Assembly (NCBI GenBank): GCA_910588045.1
Contig: CAJUPS010000001.1
Span: forward strand, 62,001-126,000
Length of the DNA stretch: 64,000 nt
Origin: an uncultured Oscillospiraceae bacterium
GTDB taxonomy: Bacteria > Bacillota > Clostridia > Oscillospirales > Oscillospiraceae
Direction of reading: 5' to 3'
Shown: piece after piece, positions 8,580 to 17,418 of the stretch
Layout: each line of letters starts with the position of its first letter
How positions within the stretch are numbered: the first letter of the stretch is position 1
Notes under the pieces: model-generated
What the model saw: only the letters and a program-made list of their open reading frames with translations
Databases searched by the model: none
What the model was told of the DNA's origin: nothing
Position numbers and translations under genes: made by a program

Positions 8580-9155
8580 TTACAATTCGGCTTGTAAATA
8601 TTTCAGAAACTGCTCCATGTTTTCCCGGTGGGGCGTGATGATTGCTAAGTCCACCTCGGGATGTGCGCTGGTATACGCTGTCAACATCTCCAGCAGATTG
8701 TCCTTCGACGCCATGTAATCGTCGATAATCACGCCGTCGCTGTACCCCAGCCGCTTTAAGATGATTGCAGACACGACGCCAGTGCGGTCCTTCCCTGCCG
8801 TGCAGAAATACAGTACATTGGAACTGGCGTTCATGATGGTATCCACGATTTTCTCCATCTGTTCATCCGCCATCTGCCGGTATACCGCATATAGATATTT
8901 TAACGACCTGGGCGTATCTCCGCCCCCTGTGACCGGAAGGTGAACATACCGGAACCCGGACTGCCCCGCCAGACAGCAGGGTCTTTGCGCAATTTCCTCC
9001 TCCGAGCGCAGGTCCACGGCGGTCGTGACATGGTTGTCCAGCAGCCACCGGATTTCTGCCTCGGTCAGTCTCTCCGGGACGTCGCTCCTGATATACCGCA
9101 GAGTACCCGTCGGCAGTGCGCGGGCGTTCCTCGTCGATGGCAGCAGCGAGCTCAT
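8580..9155 (-). CDS. Tyrosine-protein phosphatase family protein
   Basis: The 191-residue protein has the phosphatase P-loop CTAGKDRTG (C-x5-R) near 113-121 and an upstream LRSEEEIAQRP region. It belongs to the DUF/Y_phosphatase3 (LipA/IphP-like) family of dual-specificity or phosphoinositide-active phosphatases. It starts with RNARALPTGTLRYIRSDVPERLTE, the usual first motif. It lies 20 bp before tgt on the same strand. The substrate is unknown. Confidence 0.85.
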   Translation of the reverse strand: MSSLLPSTRNARALPTGTLRYIRSDVPERLTEAEIRWLLDNHVTTAVDLRSEEEIAQRPCCLAGQSGFRYVHLPVTGGGDTPRSLKYLYAVYRQMADEQMEKIVDTIMNASSNVLYFCTAGKDRTGVVSAIILKRLGYSDGVIIDDYMASKDNLLEMLTAYTSAHPEVDLAIITPHRENMEQFLKYLQAEL

Positions 9156-9180
9156 GGAAATCCCCTCCTCATAACACGGT

Positions 9181-9438
9181 CTACAGACTTCGGAACCAGA
9201 CCTTCAGCTCTGCCTTCCGCTCCGGGGGCAGCAGGCTTTTCCGCACGCCCTCCGCCGCGCCCGCCAGGGCCTCCAGCTGATGGAGACAGGCGGTGGCATC
9301 CACTTGGGTCCGGATACGGAGAAACGCCTCCTCCGCCCCCAGCGCCCGCAGCTGCTCCGGGGTCTCAAGGCCCGCTTTTTCCAGATTATCCGCCAGCTTG
9401 GGGCCGATATTGGGCAGGTCAGTCAGCTTTTCCGTCAT
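9181..9438 (-). CDS. TfoX C-terminal domain (helix-hairpin-helix) protein
   Basis: This 85-residue protein begins LTDLPNIGPKLADNLEKAGLETPEQLRALGAEEAFLRI, the classic TfoX_C pattern of helix-hairpin-helix folds. In this reduced form the TfoX N-terminal domain is missing, so competence regulation should not be assumed. The start is fixed by AGGAGGACACAG before ATG 9438. It overlaps the 3' end of the small membrane gene by 20 bp, so the pair is probably translated together. Confidence 0.85.
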   Translation of the reverse strand: MTEKLTDLPNIGPKLADNLEKAGLETPEQLRALGAEEAFLRIRTQVDATACLHQLEALAGAAEGVRKSLLPPERKAELKVWFRSL

Positions 9439-9643
9439 CTGTGTCCTCCTCTTCCTTTGGTGCGTTGGGGTCCTCCGTGAGCATCCCGTCGTAGTAGCCC
9501 TTATGCCCGGCGTCTTTTTCATCCATCCACTTTGCCAGCCGGGGCGTCAGCCACAGCGCCGCGCCTACAATGACCAGAAACAATACCACAAAAATAAACG
9601 GCGCGGCCGCGTCGCTGACGTGGTTCCTCAACAGTGAAAGCAT
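9419..9643 (-). CDS. Small single-pass membrane protein of unknown function
   Basis: The 74-residue protein has one hydrophobic helix (about 14-34) and an acidic C-terminal tail (TEDPNAPKEEEDTDDGKAD). It is preceded by an AAGGAGGG-type site. I do not recognise a family. It lies between a GNAT gene and the TfoX_C gene and overlaps the latter. Confidence 0.65.
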   Translation of the reverse strand: MLSLLRNHVSDAAAPFIFVVLFLVIVGAALWLTPRLAKWMDEKDAGHKGYYDGMLTEDPNAPKEEEDTDDGKAD

Positions 9644-9716
9644 AGGTTTCGCCCTCCTTTGCCCCTATTTTACAGGAGAACGGCGCGGCAGTCAAGCCCG
9701 CCGCGCCGGTTTGCCG

Positions 9717-10106
9717 TTATGATTCCTGCCGTTTCTTCTTTATCACGTAGGATTGCAGGCCCTTTTCACACCCGTTTTTCTCATAGAACGCCTCCGCTCC
9801 TGGCTGTGCGCCAAAATACAGCGTCGCCGGCGCGGTCTCCCTAGCCAACCGGAGAAGCCTGCTGCCGATCCCCCGCCTCTGGTACGCCGGGAGGACCAGC
9901 AGCTCCGTGATCGTGCCGAAGTAATACCCGTCGGACAGAATCCGCAGACAGCCCACCAGCCGCCCGCCGTCATAGGCGGTGACGTTGATAGTCTTCCATA
10001 AAGCGGCCTGCGTCTTTTCCATATCGTAATTCCCCGGCCACACCTGGTTGACAAATTCTATAAACGCAGCGGCTTGGAGCTCCCGGTCGTCGGTCCTGTA
10101 TTCCAT
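9717..10106 (-). CDS. GNAT family N-acetyltransferase
   Basis: The 129-residue protein has the acetyl-CoA motif LLVLPAYQRRGIGSRLL (about 68-84) and a C-terminal FYEKNGC typical of the fold. The acceptor is unknown. It starts 16 bp after queA ends, with GACGGAGGAATACGCCG upstream, and is likely co-transcribed. Confidence 0.88.
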   Translation of the reverse strand: MEYRTDDRELQAAAFIEFVNQVWPGNYDMEKTQAALWKTINVTAYDGGRLVGCLRILSDGYYFGTITELLVLPAYQRRGIGSRLLRLARETAPATLYFGAQPGAEAFYEKNGCEKGLQSYVIKKKRQES

Positions 10107-10121
10107 CGGCGTATTCCTCCG

Positions 10122-11162
10122 TCAGCTTATGAACATCGCATCCCCAAATGAGAAAAACCGATACCTCTCCCCCACGGCCTCCTCGTAGGCCGCCAGCACA
10201 TGCTCCCGGCCTGCCAGCGCGGACACCAGCATAATGAGCGTACTCTCCGGCAGATGGAAGTTGGTGATCAGCGCGTCCATCACCTTAAACCGGTATCCCG
10301 GGTAGATAAAGATATTCGTCCACCCCGCCTTCGCCTCCATATGCCCGTCCTCCGCCGCCCAGCTCTCGATGGTCCGACAGGAGGTGGTGCCCACGCAGAT
10401 GACCCGTCCTCCCGCCGCCTTGGTGCGGTTGATGAGGTCCGCCGTCTCCTGGGGAATGACGCAGTATTCGCTGTGCATGTCGTGGCCCTCGATCTCCTCC
10501 TCCTTCACCGGACGGAAGGTGCCCAGCCCCACGTGGAGGGTCACATACCCGATGTTCACCCCCATTGCCCGAATTTCCTCCAGCAGCTCCCGGGTGAAGT
10601 GCAGCCCCGCCGTCGGTGCGGCGGCAGAGCCGGACACCTTGGCATAGACCGTCTGATACCGCTCCCGGTCCTGCAATTCCGCCTTGATATAGGGCGGCAG
10701 GGGCATCCTCCCCAGCCGCTCCAGCACCTCCAGGAAGATTCCCTCGTAGTGGAACCGGACCAGCCGGTTGCCCCCCTCGATTTCATCCACAATTTCTCCG
10801 GTCAGCTCCCCGGCCTCCCCGAAGGCGACCCGCGCGCCCTTCCGCAGCTTCTTCCCCGGACGGACCAGGCACTCCCAGACGTTATCCCCCCGGTCGATGA
10901 GCAGCAGCACCTCGCAGGCCCCGCCCAGCGTGCCGTCACCGTGAACCCGGCTTCCCAATAGCCGGGCGGGGAGCACCCGGGAGTCGTTCATAATGAGGCA
11001 GTCCCCCGGCCGCAGCAGCTGGGGCAGCTCATGAAAGTACCGGTGGGCCCACGCCCCCGTGTCCTTGTCCAGCGTCAGAAGCCGGGAGGCGTCCCGGCGC
11101 TCCAACGGCGTCTGGGCAATCAGCTCCGGCGGGAGCTCGTAGTAAAAATCATGCGTCTTCAA
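10122..11162 (-). CDS. queA: S-adenosylmethionine:tRNA ribosyltransferase-isomerase
   Basis: QueA adds the ribosyl part of SAM to preQ1-tRNA, giving epoxyqueuosine. The 346 residues match the family length. Family motifs visible are FYYELPPELIAQTPLERRDASRLL at the start, then GSAAAPTAGLHFT and HVGLGTF. It starts 15 bp after the SpoIID-like gene and heads a run of same-strand genes reaching tgt. QueH (45805) then reduces its product. Confidence 0.97.
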   Translation of the reverse strand: MKTHDFYYELPPELIAQTPLERRDASRLLTLDKDTGAWAHRYFHELPQLLRPGDCLIMNDSRVLPARLLGSRVHGDGTLGGACEVLLLIDRGDNVWECLVRPGKKLRKGARVAFGEAGELTGEIVDEIEGGNRLVRFHYEGIFLEVLERLGRMPLPPYIKAELQDRERYQTVYAKVSGSAAAPTAGLHFTRELLEEIRAMGVNIGYVTLHVGLGTFRPVKEEEIEGHDMHSEYCVIPQETADLINRTKAAGGRVICVGTTSCRTIESWAAEDGHMEAKAGWTNIFIYPGYRFKVMDALITNFHLPESTLIMLVSALAGREHVLAAYEEAVGERYRFFSFGDAMFIS

Positions 11163-11177
11163 TGCAGCCGCCCCTTC

Positions 11178-12869
11178 CTATCGGACCATTCTCTCCAGTT
11201 TGATTCCTGTATAGTAGAATAGCAGAATATCCTCATAAGTATACCCCTGCTCCGCCATGGCCTTGGCGCCATACTGGCTCATGCCCACGCCGTGGCCCCA
11301 GCCGGTGCCGGTAATGGTGATCCCGCTGCCCGTACCGCTGGTCCCGGCGCTGACCGTCGGCTGGAGGACCGACGTGCCGGAGGACGTAATCGCGTAGGCC
11401 GTCCCGCTTCCGAAGAGGCCAACCACCCCCTTGCCGGAGATGGTGTAGGCGCCGCCCAGATCGGACAGGGTGTCCCCTCCTTGGTTGACGGACCAGCTCT
11501 TTGTCCCGCCGCTGCCGCCGCCGGAGATGGTAAAGCGCATACTCTTGGCATCCAGCGTCCAGCGGCAGGCCTCCTTGGTCAGCTTCACCGTCTTACCGGC
11601 GGTGTCCCGGAAGGTGATCTCCGCCACGTTTCCCGTGGGCGTCGTCTGGGAGACGTAGGCGGTGTTCACGGTGCCGATCGAGTACCCCTTCGCCCGCAGC
11701 CGCTCGCCCAGCTGGCTGTATGTATAGCTTATCGTGTAGTGATAGTCCGGAATGTCCGTCAGCTTCTCGTAGGGGTCCTCCTTCCCCACCAGATAGGGCA
11801 GCGGATTGGACCACACATTCTCCGACGCCTCCGACGCGCCGCCGTTGGCGGAGCAGTAGTAGGTCTCCGCGTACTTCCCGCCGTAGGTGGCCACGATCCC
11901 CGCCGTCTCCGTCACCGCCTGGTCCGTCACCGCGCTGGCCAGGTTGACCCCCTGGTAGACCTGGCAGTCGGTGGTGTTGCACACGTCAAAGCGGTAGCCG
12001 TCGTAGTGCTTGCTGGGCAGCAGGGCGTAGGTCCTGGCGCAGACCGCCTGGGCCTTCAGGGCCTCCAGAGGCCACTTGGGGCTCATTTCATAGGGGAGCA
12101 CCCCTCTGACATAGTCGTCTAACGGTACAACGTTGATGACGTTGAGATTCCCTCCCGTACTGCGCCGGTACTCGAAGCCGCCGTACCAGCGGTAGCCCTT
12201 GAACCAGGTCTGGGCCTTCCCCGCCCCATTGTTGGGCAGGATCCCCAGGCTCTTGGCCCCGGAGCAGTCGAAGACGAATAGGATCCTGTCCGTCCCGGTG
12301 GAGGTCACAACAATGCCAGTGGCGCTGGGAGCCACCGCGTCGCCGGAGGCCGCCCGGTCCATTCCGTAGCGGTCCCGCCAGCTCCTGGTGGCGTAGGTGG
12401 CGGCAGCGATCTCCGCCTCCTCCCGGGTAACAAAGCTGCCCATGCGGACCCGGTAGGCGTTGTTGATGAAGGCCGGAAAGGCGTCCTCCAGCTGTCCGGC
12501 GGCATAGGCGGCCTCGTCAAAGGAGGGGAACTCCTCCCGCAGCTGCACATGGTAGCCCCCGATGGTGGAGTAGGTCTGGGCGGGCCGTGAGGCGGAGTAG
12601 ACCTTTCCGCTGCGATAGATGGTGCCGTCGGCGGTCATGGAGATGGCCGTATCCGACAGGAATCCAATTCGGTTGAAATCCCTTGTCGCCTCGTCGTACC
12701 AGCCCAGGTCATAGCCCGAGCCCTCGTAATTCTCCAGATTGGCGGAGTAGAGGGCCCCGTCGCCATAGTAGAGCCCGGCCTTGATGATGTCCTCCGCCGC
12801 GCGGGCAGAAACGGTCAATGTGACCGCAGTCAGCATACAAAGGAAAAAAGTGCATAAAAACTTCTTCAT
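11178..12869 (-). CDS. SpoIID/LytB domain protein with signal peptide and SPOR-like region
   Basis: The 563-residue secreted protein starts with a signal peptide (MKKFLCTFFLCMLTAVTLTV, cleaved after ARA). A SPOR-like segment follows (about 95-165, containing YRVRMGSFVTREEAEIAAATY). The SpoIID domain with PLDDYVRGVLPYEMSPKWPLEALKAQAVCARTYAL is near 255-300 and ends in GWGHGVGMSQYGAKAMAEQGYTYEDILLFYYTG. SpoIID is a lytic transglycosylase acting on denuded glycan during engulfment. The long middle part and the SPOR region suggest a SpoIID paralogue that binds septal peptidoglycan. ATG 12869 follows GGAGGTTCC. Confidence 0.9.
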   Translation of the reverse strand: MKKFLCTFFLCMLTAVTLTVSARAAEDIIKAGLYYGDGALYSANLENYEGSGYDLGWYDEATRDFNRIGFLSDTAISMTADGTIYRSGKVYSASRPAQTYSTIGGYHVQLREEFPSFDEAAYAAGQLEDAFPAFINNAYRVRMGSFVTREEAEIAAATYATRSWRDRYGMDRAASGDAVAPSATGIVVTSTGTDRILFVFDCSGAKSLGILPNNGAGKAQTWFKGYRWYGGFEYRRSTGGNLNVINVVPLDDYVRGVLPYEMSPKWPLEALKAQAVCARTYALLPSKHYDGYRFDVCNTTDCQVYQGVNLASAVTDQAVTETAGIVATYGGKYAETYYCSANGGASEASENVWSNPLPYLVGKEDPYEKLTDIPDYHYTISYTYSQLGERLRAKGYSIGTVNTAYVSQTTPTGNVAEITFRDTAGKTVKLTKEACRWTLDAKSMRFTISGGGSGGTKSWSVNQGGDTLSDLGGAYTISGKGVVGLFGSGTAYAITSSGTSVLQPTVSAGTSGTGSGITITGTGWGHGVGMSQYGAKAMAEQGYTYEDILLFYYTGIKLERMVR

Positions 12870-12895
12870 GGAACCTCCAAAAAGGACAAAAGCGG

Positions 12896-12924
12896 TTGAC
12901 AGCGTACAAAAAATGTGGTATGAA
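12896..12924 (+). promoter_or_regulatory. Promoter of asd
   Basis: TTGACA (12896-12901), 17-bp spacer, TATGAA (12919-12924) with an extended -10 TGG. The 5' leader is about 120 nt; no lysine riboswitch was recognised. Confidence 0.75.
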
Positions 12925-13052
12925 AGAACGGTACGTTCCCACAGGGACTGCATACTATGTTACAGTATACACGGGGCGAAGGGATTTTTCAACCCAGCAT
13001 TCGACAGTTTTCCCTCTTTTGCCCCTGCCAATTTTTACTGGAGGTTTTTATC

Positions 13053-14135
13053 ATGAAGGAATATCGCGTCGGAATCATCGGCTGCACCGGCATGGTTGGA
13101 CAGCGTTTCGTCACCCTGATGGAGGGGCACCCCTGGTTCCGGCTCACCGCCGTGGCCGCCAGCGCCCGCAGCGCGGGCAAGACCTATGAACAGGCCGTTG
13201 CAGGCCGCTGGGCCATGGAGGCACCCATCCCCGGGGAGGCCAAAGATCTGGTGGTCATGGACGCCGAGGCGGACGCGGAGCGTCTGGCCGGGATGGTGGA
13301 CTTCGTCTTCTGCGCCGTGGACATGAAGAAGGAGGACATCCGCGCCCTGGAGGAGAGGTATGCCAAGCTGGAGTGCCCCGTGGTCTCCAACAACTCCGCC
13401 CACCGCTGGACCGAGGACGTGCCCATGGTGGTGCCGGAGATCAACGCGGACCACATCCGCCTCATCGACTCCCAGCGCAAGCGCCTGGGCACCAAGCGGG
13501 GCTTTGTGGCCGTGAAATCCAACTGCTCCCTACAGTCCTATGTTCCCGCCCTCACCCCCCTGCTGAAGTACGGCATGGACCGGGCTTTGGTGTGTACCTA
13601 TCAGGCCATCTCCGGCGCGGGCAAGACCTTCGAGCGCTGGCCGGAGATGGTGGACAACTGTATCCCCTACATCGGCGGCGAGGAGGAGAAGAGCGAAAAG
13701 GAGCCCATGAAGCTGTGGGGCAAGGTGGAGGACGGGAAGCTGGTCCTGGCCCAGGGACCCTCCATTACCGCCCAGTGCTTCCGGGTGGCCTGCCAGGACG
13801 GCCATATGGCGGCCTGCTTCATGAAGTTCAAGGAGGGCTGCAAGCCCACCGAGGAGCAGATCAAGGCCGACTGGGCCAGCTTCGCGGGCCGGGCCCAGGA
13901 GCTGAACCTGCCCTCCGCCCCCAAGCAGTTCCTGCACTACTTCCAGGAGCCCGACCGGCCCCAGACCCGGCTGGACCGGATGCTGGAGAACGGCATGGCG
14001 GTATCCGTGGGCCGTCTGCGCCCCGACACCCAGTACGACTACAAGTTCGTCTGCCTCAGTCACAACACCCTGCGGGGCGCCGCCGGTGGCGCGGTACTGC
14101 TGGCGGAACTGCTGTGCGCGGAGAATTATATCTGA
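13053..14135 (+). CDS. asd: Aspartate-semialdehyde dehydrogenase
   Basis: Asd reduces aspartyl phosphate to the semialdehyde, the branch point to lysine, diaminopimelate, threonine and methionine. The 360-residue protein has the NADP-binding GIIGCTGMVGQRFV at its start, the catalytic Cys in VKSNCSLQSY (about 158) and SGAGKTFERWPEM. The wording is of the archaeal/fungal-type Asd branch, also found in some Clostridia. ATG 13053 follows CTGGAGGTTTTTATC; the open frame extends 32 codons upstream without support. Confidence 0.96.
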   Translation: MKEYRVGIIGCTGMVGQRFVTLMEGHPWFRLTAVAASARSAGKTYEQAVAGRWAMEAPIPGEAKDLVVMDAEADAERLAGMVDFVFCAVDMKKEDIRALEERYAKLECPVVSNNSAHRWTEDVPMVVPEINADHIRLIDSQRKRLGTKRGFVAVKSNCSLQSYVPALTPLLKYGMDRALVCTYQAISGAGKTFERWPEMVDNCIPYIGGEEEKSEKEPMKLWGKVEDGKLVLAQGPSITAQCFRVACQDGHMAACFMKFKEGCKPTEEQIKADWASFAGRAQELNLPSAPKQFLHYFQEPDRPQTRLDRMLENGMAVSVGRLRPDTQYDYKFVCLSHNTLRGAAGGAVLLAELLCAENYI

Positions 14136-14162
14136 GCATCTTTCAAGAGCGCAGGATCAACA

Positions 14163-14191
14163 GGGGGATTTCACGCAAGGTGAAATCCCCC
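14163..14191. terminator. Bidirectional terminator between asd and the DUF3788 gene
   Basis: GGGGGATTTCAC, loop GCAAG, GTGAAATCCCCC, in the 72-bp convergent gap. Confidence 0.7.
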
Positions 14192-14207
14192 TATCCTTTG
14201 AAAGGCA

Positions 14208-14621
14208 CTATTTCCTGTTTGGTTTCCGTTTAATGCACAACAGTCTAATAAAATCTTCAAATAAGGACGTGTCCACCGGCTCAAACATCAGCCATTTCCC
14301 ATCATGATAGGTTCGCGTCTCATCGTAAATTCTCTGCACTTCCTCTGTGTAACGTTCTCTGTCCTCTTCAAATTTCAAGCGCTCATCCTTTCCCAGGATG
14401 ACCATAAATCCGATACAGCTTTCTCTTGCATACAAGGCGCACAGAGTTTTCCCGCCCCGGCGGTATTTATATTCGTATGTCCATGCTTTACCGCCTCTAT
14501 CCCACAAGCGATCCATATCATATTTTTCATCAATCAGAGCACACAGTTTCTCCCATATCCCGTATAAAGGTTGTCCAACCAGAGCTGTCATCTGTTCTTT
14601 GTCAGGTATTTTATCGAGCAT
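14208..14621 (-). CDS. DUF3788 family protein
   Basis: The 137-residue cytosolic protein has the features of DUF3788: a DKIPDKEQMTALVG start, WEKLCALIDEKYDMDRLWDRGGKAWTYEYKYRRGGKTLCALYAR and a WLMFEPVD motif. The function is unknown. It is AT-richer than its neighbours and ends tail to tail with asd, which suggests an acquired gene. An upstream AAAGGAGATTATTT is a good ribosome binding site. Confidence 0.82.
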   Translation of the reverse strand: MLDKIPDKEQMTALVGQPLYGIWEKLCALIDEKYDMDRLWDRGGKAWTYEYKYRRGGKTLCALYARESCIGFMVILGKDERLKFEEDRERYTEEVQRIYDETRTYHDGKWLMFEPVDTSLFEDFIRLLCIKRKPNRK

Positions 14622-14634
14622 AAATAATCTCCTT

Positions 14635-15897
14635 TCAGTTCAGCCGGAACACCCGCAGCGCCTCCCGCAGACGGGCGGCACGCTCCCGCAGCAGTGTGGC
14701 GGACACGGCGGCGCGGGAGGTCAGAAGCCGGTCCTCCTCCGCTGCGGCGGACAGCCGGGCCGCCTGCCGGACGGCGTCTTGCTCCCCCTTCATCTCCCGC
14801 ACCTCCTCCAGCGCACTGGCGGCCCGGCGGCGAAGCTCCTGGCTGCCGTCGGAGATCTTCCACAGCTCCCTGGAGGCCACGGCGGCCAACGAGGCGCTCT
14901 CCCGAATGCTGGTGTCCATCTCCTCCATGAGCGCGGCGGCCTCCTGGGCGGCCTGGGCGCTGCGGGAGGCCAGCATCCGCAGCTCGCTGGCCACGACAGC
15001 AAAGCCCTTCCCGTTCACGCCAGCCCCTGCCGCCTCCATGTACGCCGTGCGTGCCAGAACGCTGCACTGAAATGCGGCGGACTCCATCGACCTGACGATC
15101 TGCTCCTCCTCGGCGGCGCATTCGTTGATCCGCTCCACCGCCCGGCGCAGCTCCTCAGACCTCTTCCCGTAGTCCTCCAACTGCCGGGAGAGATTCTCTG
15201 CCCCGCCGCTGACGGACCGCACTCCCTCCGCACGGCTCTGTGCACACCCGGTCAGGTGCTCCAGGGCGCGGGTGAGCGCCTCTCTGTCCTGGCGGCGGTC
15301 CTGCCTGCTCTGGGATAGGGTCCGGACCTCTCCCTCCAGTTCGTCGAGCTGTGCGGCCATCTGGTCCAGGGCGCTGCGGACAGAGCCGATGCCACCCCGG
15401 AGCTTCTGGGATAGCCCCTCTAAAGCGCCGCAGGCGCCGCCGCACTCCGCCCCCCTGCCGCAGGGCAACTCCGCCGTGAGATCCCCCTCAGCCATCCGGC
15501 GCAGGACGTCCTCCAGGGCCAACAGGCACTCGGTGCTCTTGGTCCCCAAGTTCTCCGCCGCATTCAGCAGCAGCTCGGTCTCCCCGGTGGTCCGGGGAAT
15601 GCCGGTGAGCGGTGCGGAGTGGTCCCCGGCGGCTGCCTGACCGACGGCCGCCGCCGCCCGGGTAACGGGGTCCAGGTAGTACCGGCAGAGCAGGTGGAGC
15701 AGTGCCACCGTCCCGCCGCCAGTCACCGCAAAGATCCCCATCGCCGCCAGAACCGCCCATCCCACAGGGAGCACCGAGCAGAGCGCCGCAGCGGCGCATC
15801 CGGCCAGAACGGCGCAGAGGACCAGCGCCCCGGCGGCCAGCGGCCGGAACACCTGCTCCGCCAGGGTCCGCCTGTTGTTATGTTTCTGTCTGTGCAC
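14635..15897 (-). CDS. Degenerate methyl-accepting chemotaxis-type protein without sensor domain
   Basis: The 420-residue protein has two adjacent N-terminal membrane helices (about 17-41 and 45-68) with almost no external loop. A HAMP-like linker (YYLDPVTRAAAAVGQ) and a long coiled coil follow. The receptor hairpin is recognisable as AYMEAAGAGVNGKGFAVVASELRMLASRSAQAAQEA (about 285-320), but the usual NAAIEAARAGE is altered and the protein stops soon after. It may sense the membrane or act in signalling other than flagellar chemotaxis. No che genes are nearby. Confidence 0.7.
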   Translation of the reverse strand: MHRQKHNNRRTLAEQVFRPLAAGALVLCAVLAGCAAAALCSVLPVGWAVLAAMGIFAVTGGGTVALLHLLCRYYLDPVTRAAAAVGQAAAGDHSAPLTGIPRTTGETELLLNAAENLGTKSTECLLALEDVLRRMAEGDLTAELPCGRGAECGGACGALEGLSQKLRGGIGSVRSALDQMAAQLDELEGEVRTLSQSRQDRRQDREALTRALEHLTGCAQSRAEGVRSVSGGAENLSRQLEDYGKRSEELRRAVERINECAAEEEQIVRSMESAAFQCSVLARTAYMEAAGAGVNGKGFAVVASELRMLASRSAQAAQEAAALMEEMDTSIRESASLAAVASRELWKISDGSQELRRRAASALEEVREMKGEQDAVRQAARLSAAAEEDRLLTSRAAVSATLLRERAARLREALRVFRLN

Positions 15898-16036
15898 CGG
15901 ACCGCCCCCCTACCGTTCCATCACTGCTCCTTATTCTACCATCCCTGCCGGAAAAATGCAAGGACGGATCCCCTTGGCTTCTTCCCATATATTTCTGTGC
16001 ATTTATGATAGATTCTGTTGTTTTTCCAGTTTTCGG

Positions 16037-16065
16037 TTGAAAAAACCGCCGTGATACGGTATACT
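16037..16065 (+). promoter_or_regulatory. Promoter of the apgM-DUF1015-PHP operon
   Basis: TTGAAA (16037-16042), 17-bp spacer, TATACT (16060-16065), 33 bp before the start codon. Confidence 0.8.
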
Positions 16066-16097
16066 AGATAACACCTATGCTAAGGGAGGTCTTTTCC

Positions 16098-17333
16098 ATG
16101 AAATATCTGCTTGTGATCGGGGACGGCATGGCCGACGACCCCGTGCCCCAGCTGGGGAATAAAACGCCGCTTCAGGCCGCTTCCATCCCCGCCATCGACG
16201 CTATGGCCGCACGGGGAACCGTGGGGAGCGTGGTCAACTGTCCTGCGCCGCTGCCCGCCGGGAGCGAGACGGCGATTCTGTCCATCTTCGGCTGCGACCC
16301 CAGGGACTACTTCACCGGGCGCTCCCCCATGGAGGCCGCCGCCGCCGGGATCACCATGCGCCCCGGGGACGCCGCCTTCCGGTGCAACCTGATCTCCTTC
16401 GAGGACGGGGATATGCCCATGGAGGAGAAAAGGATCCTCTCCCACTCCGCCGGGTCCATCGATGGCCCTTCGGCGCTGGAGACCGTGGACGTGCTGCTGG
16501 GTGACTCCCGGTTCGCAAAGGCCCTGGCGGAGGCTCGGATGGAGATTCATCGCTTCCCCGCCTTCCGGCAGCTGGCGGTGCAGCACGAGAGCGACCTCTC
16601 CGGCATCCGCTTCACCCCGCCCCATGACCATCTGGGAGAGAAAATCGGTCAATACCTCCCCGCCGGGAACGAGCGGGCGGATGTGTTCTCCCGCCTGATG
16701 GTTCTCGCCCACGAAATCCTTGACCACCACCCGGTGACGGAGAAGCGCCGCGCCGCCGGAAAGCTGCCCGCAAACGGTATCTGGTTCTGGGCTGAGGGCA
16801 CGGCTGTAGCGCTGCCCTCCTTCCGGGAACAATACGGCATGGACGGCGCAGTGGTGAGCGCCGTTCCCCTGTGCCATGGGATCGGTGTGCTGCGGGGCCT
16901 GGAGATGGTGGAGGTCAAGGGCGCTACGGGAGAACTTGACACCAACTTTGCGGGGAAGCTGGAGGCAACTTGGGAGAAGCTGAATCAGTACGACTTCGTC
17001 TGCCTGCATCTGGAGGCGCCGGACGAGTGTACCCACAACGGAGACCTCCCGGGCAAGCTCCAGGCCATCGAGTGGCTGGACAGCAAGCTGGTCGCCCCCC
17101 TGCTGCGCCGCCTGGAGACGGCAAAATTGGACCACCGGGTCCTGCTGCTCAGTGACCACAAGACGCTGACCGCCACCCGGGGCCACGGCGCGGAGCCGGT
17201 CCCCTTCCTGCTCTACGACAGCCGGAGGGACGCCGGGCACGGCGGCGCATACGACGAGTCCGCCGGTGAGAAGGGGCCGTTCCTCGAAAATGGGAGCGTA
17301 CTTCTGGACTTGCTGTTTGAGAAACGGCGATAA
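16098..17333 (+). CDS. Cofactor-independent phosphoglycerate mutase-like protein (proposed homoserine kinase)
   Basis: The 411-residue alkaline-phosphatase-fold enzyme has MKYLLVIGDGMADDPVPQLGNKTPLQAA at its start, the nucleophile Ser in AGSETAILSIFG (about 56), and metal ligands in HLEAPDECTHNGD and SDHKT...THG-like RGHGAEPVPF. This is the archaeal-type ApgM family. The TIGR02535 branch was proposed to be an alternative homoserine kinase in organisms lacking ThrB, and asd lies 2 kb upstream on the same strand. Either function is possible from sequence alone. ATG 16098 follows AAGGGAGGTCTTTTCC. Confidence 0.85.
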   Translation: MKYLLVIGDGMADDPVPQLGNKTPLQAASIPAIDAMAARGTVGSVVNCPAPLPAGSETAILSIFGCDPRDYFTGRSPMEAAAAGITMRPGDAAFRCNLISFEDGDMPMEEKRILSHSAGSIDGPSALETVDVLLGDSRFAKALAEARMEIHRFPAFRQLAVQHESDLSGIRFTPPHDHLGEKIGQYLPAGNERADVFSRLMVLAHEILDHHPVTEKRRAAGKLPANGIWFWAEGTAVALPSFREQYGMDGAVVSAVPLCHGIGVLRGLEMVEVKGATGELDTNFAGKLEATWEKLNQYDFVCLHLEAPDECTHNGDLPGKLQAIEWLDSKLVAPLLRRLETAKLDHRVLLLSDHKTLTATRGHGAEPVPFLLYDSRRDAGHGGAYDESAGEKGPFLENGSVLLDLLFEKRR

Positions 17334-17364
17334 ACTGCGCGCACATCCGGGCAACCTGTTTTTT

Positions 17365-17385
17365 ACTCTTTTCTTGAAAAAGAGT
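17365..17385 (+). terminator. Hairpin between the ApgM-like and DUF1015 genes
   Basis: ACTCTTTT and AAAAGAGT arms with a short loop lie in the 85-bp gap. It resembles the dispersed AT-rich palindromes at 4345 and 41702 and has no T-run after it. Confidence 0.4.
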
Positions 17386-17418
17386 GTGAGCTCGTAAATT
17401 TTGATGGAGGAGAGAACT

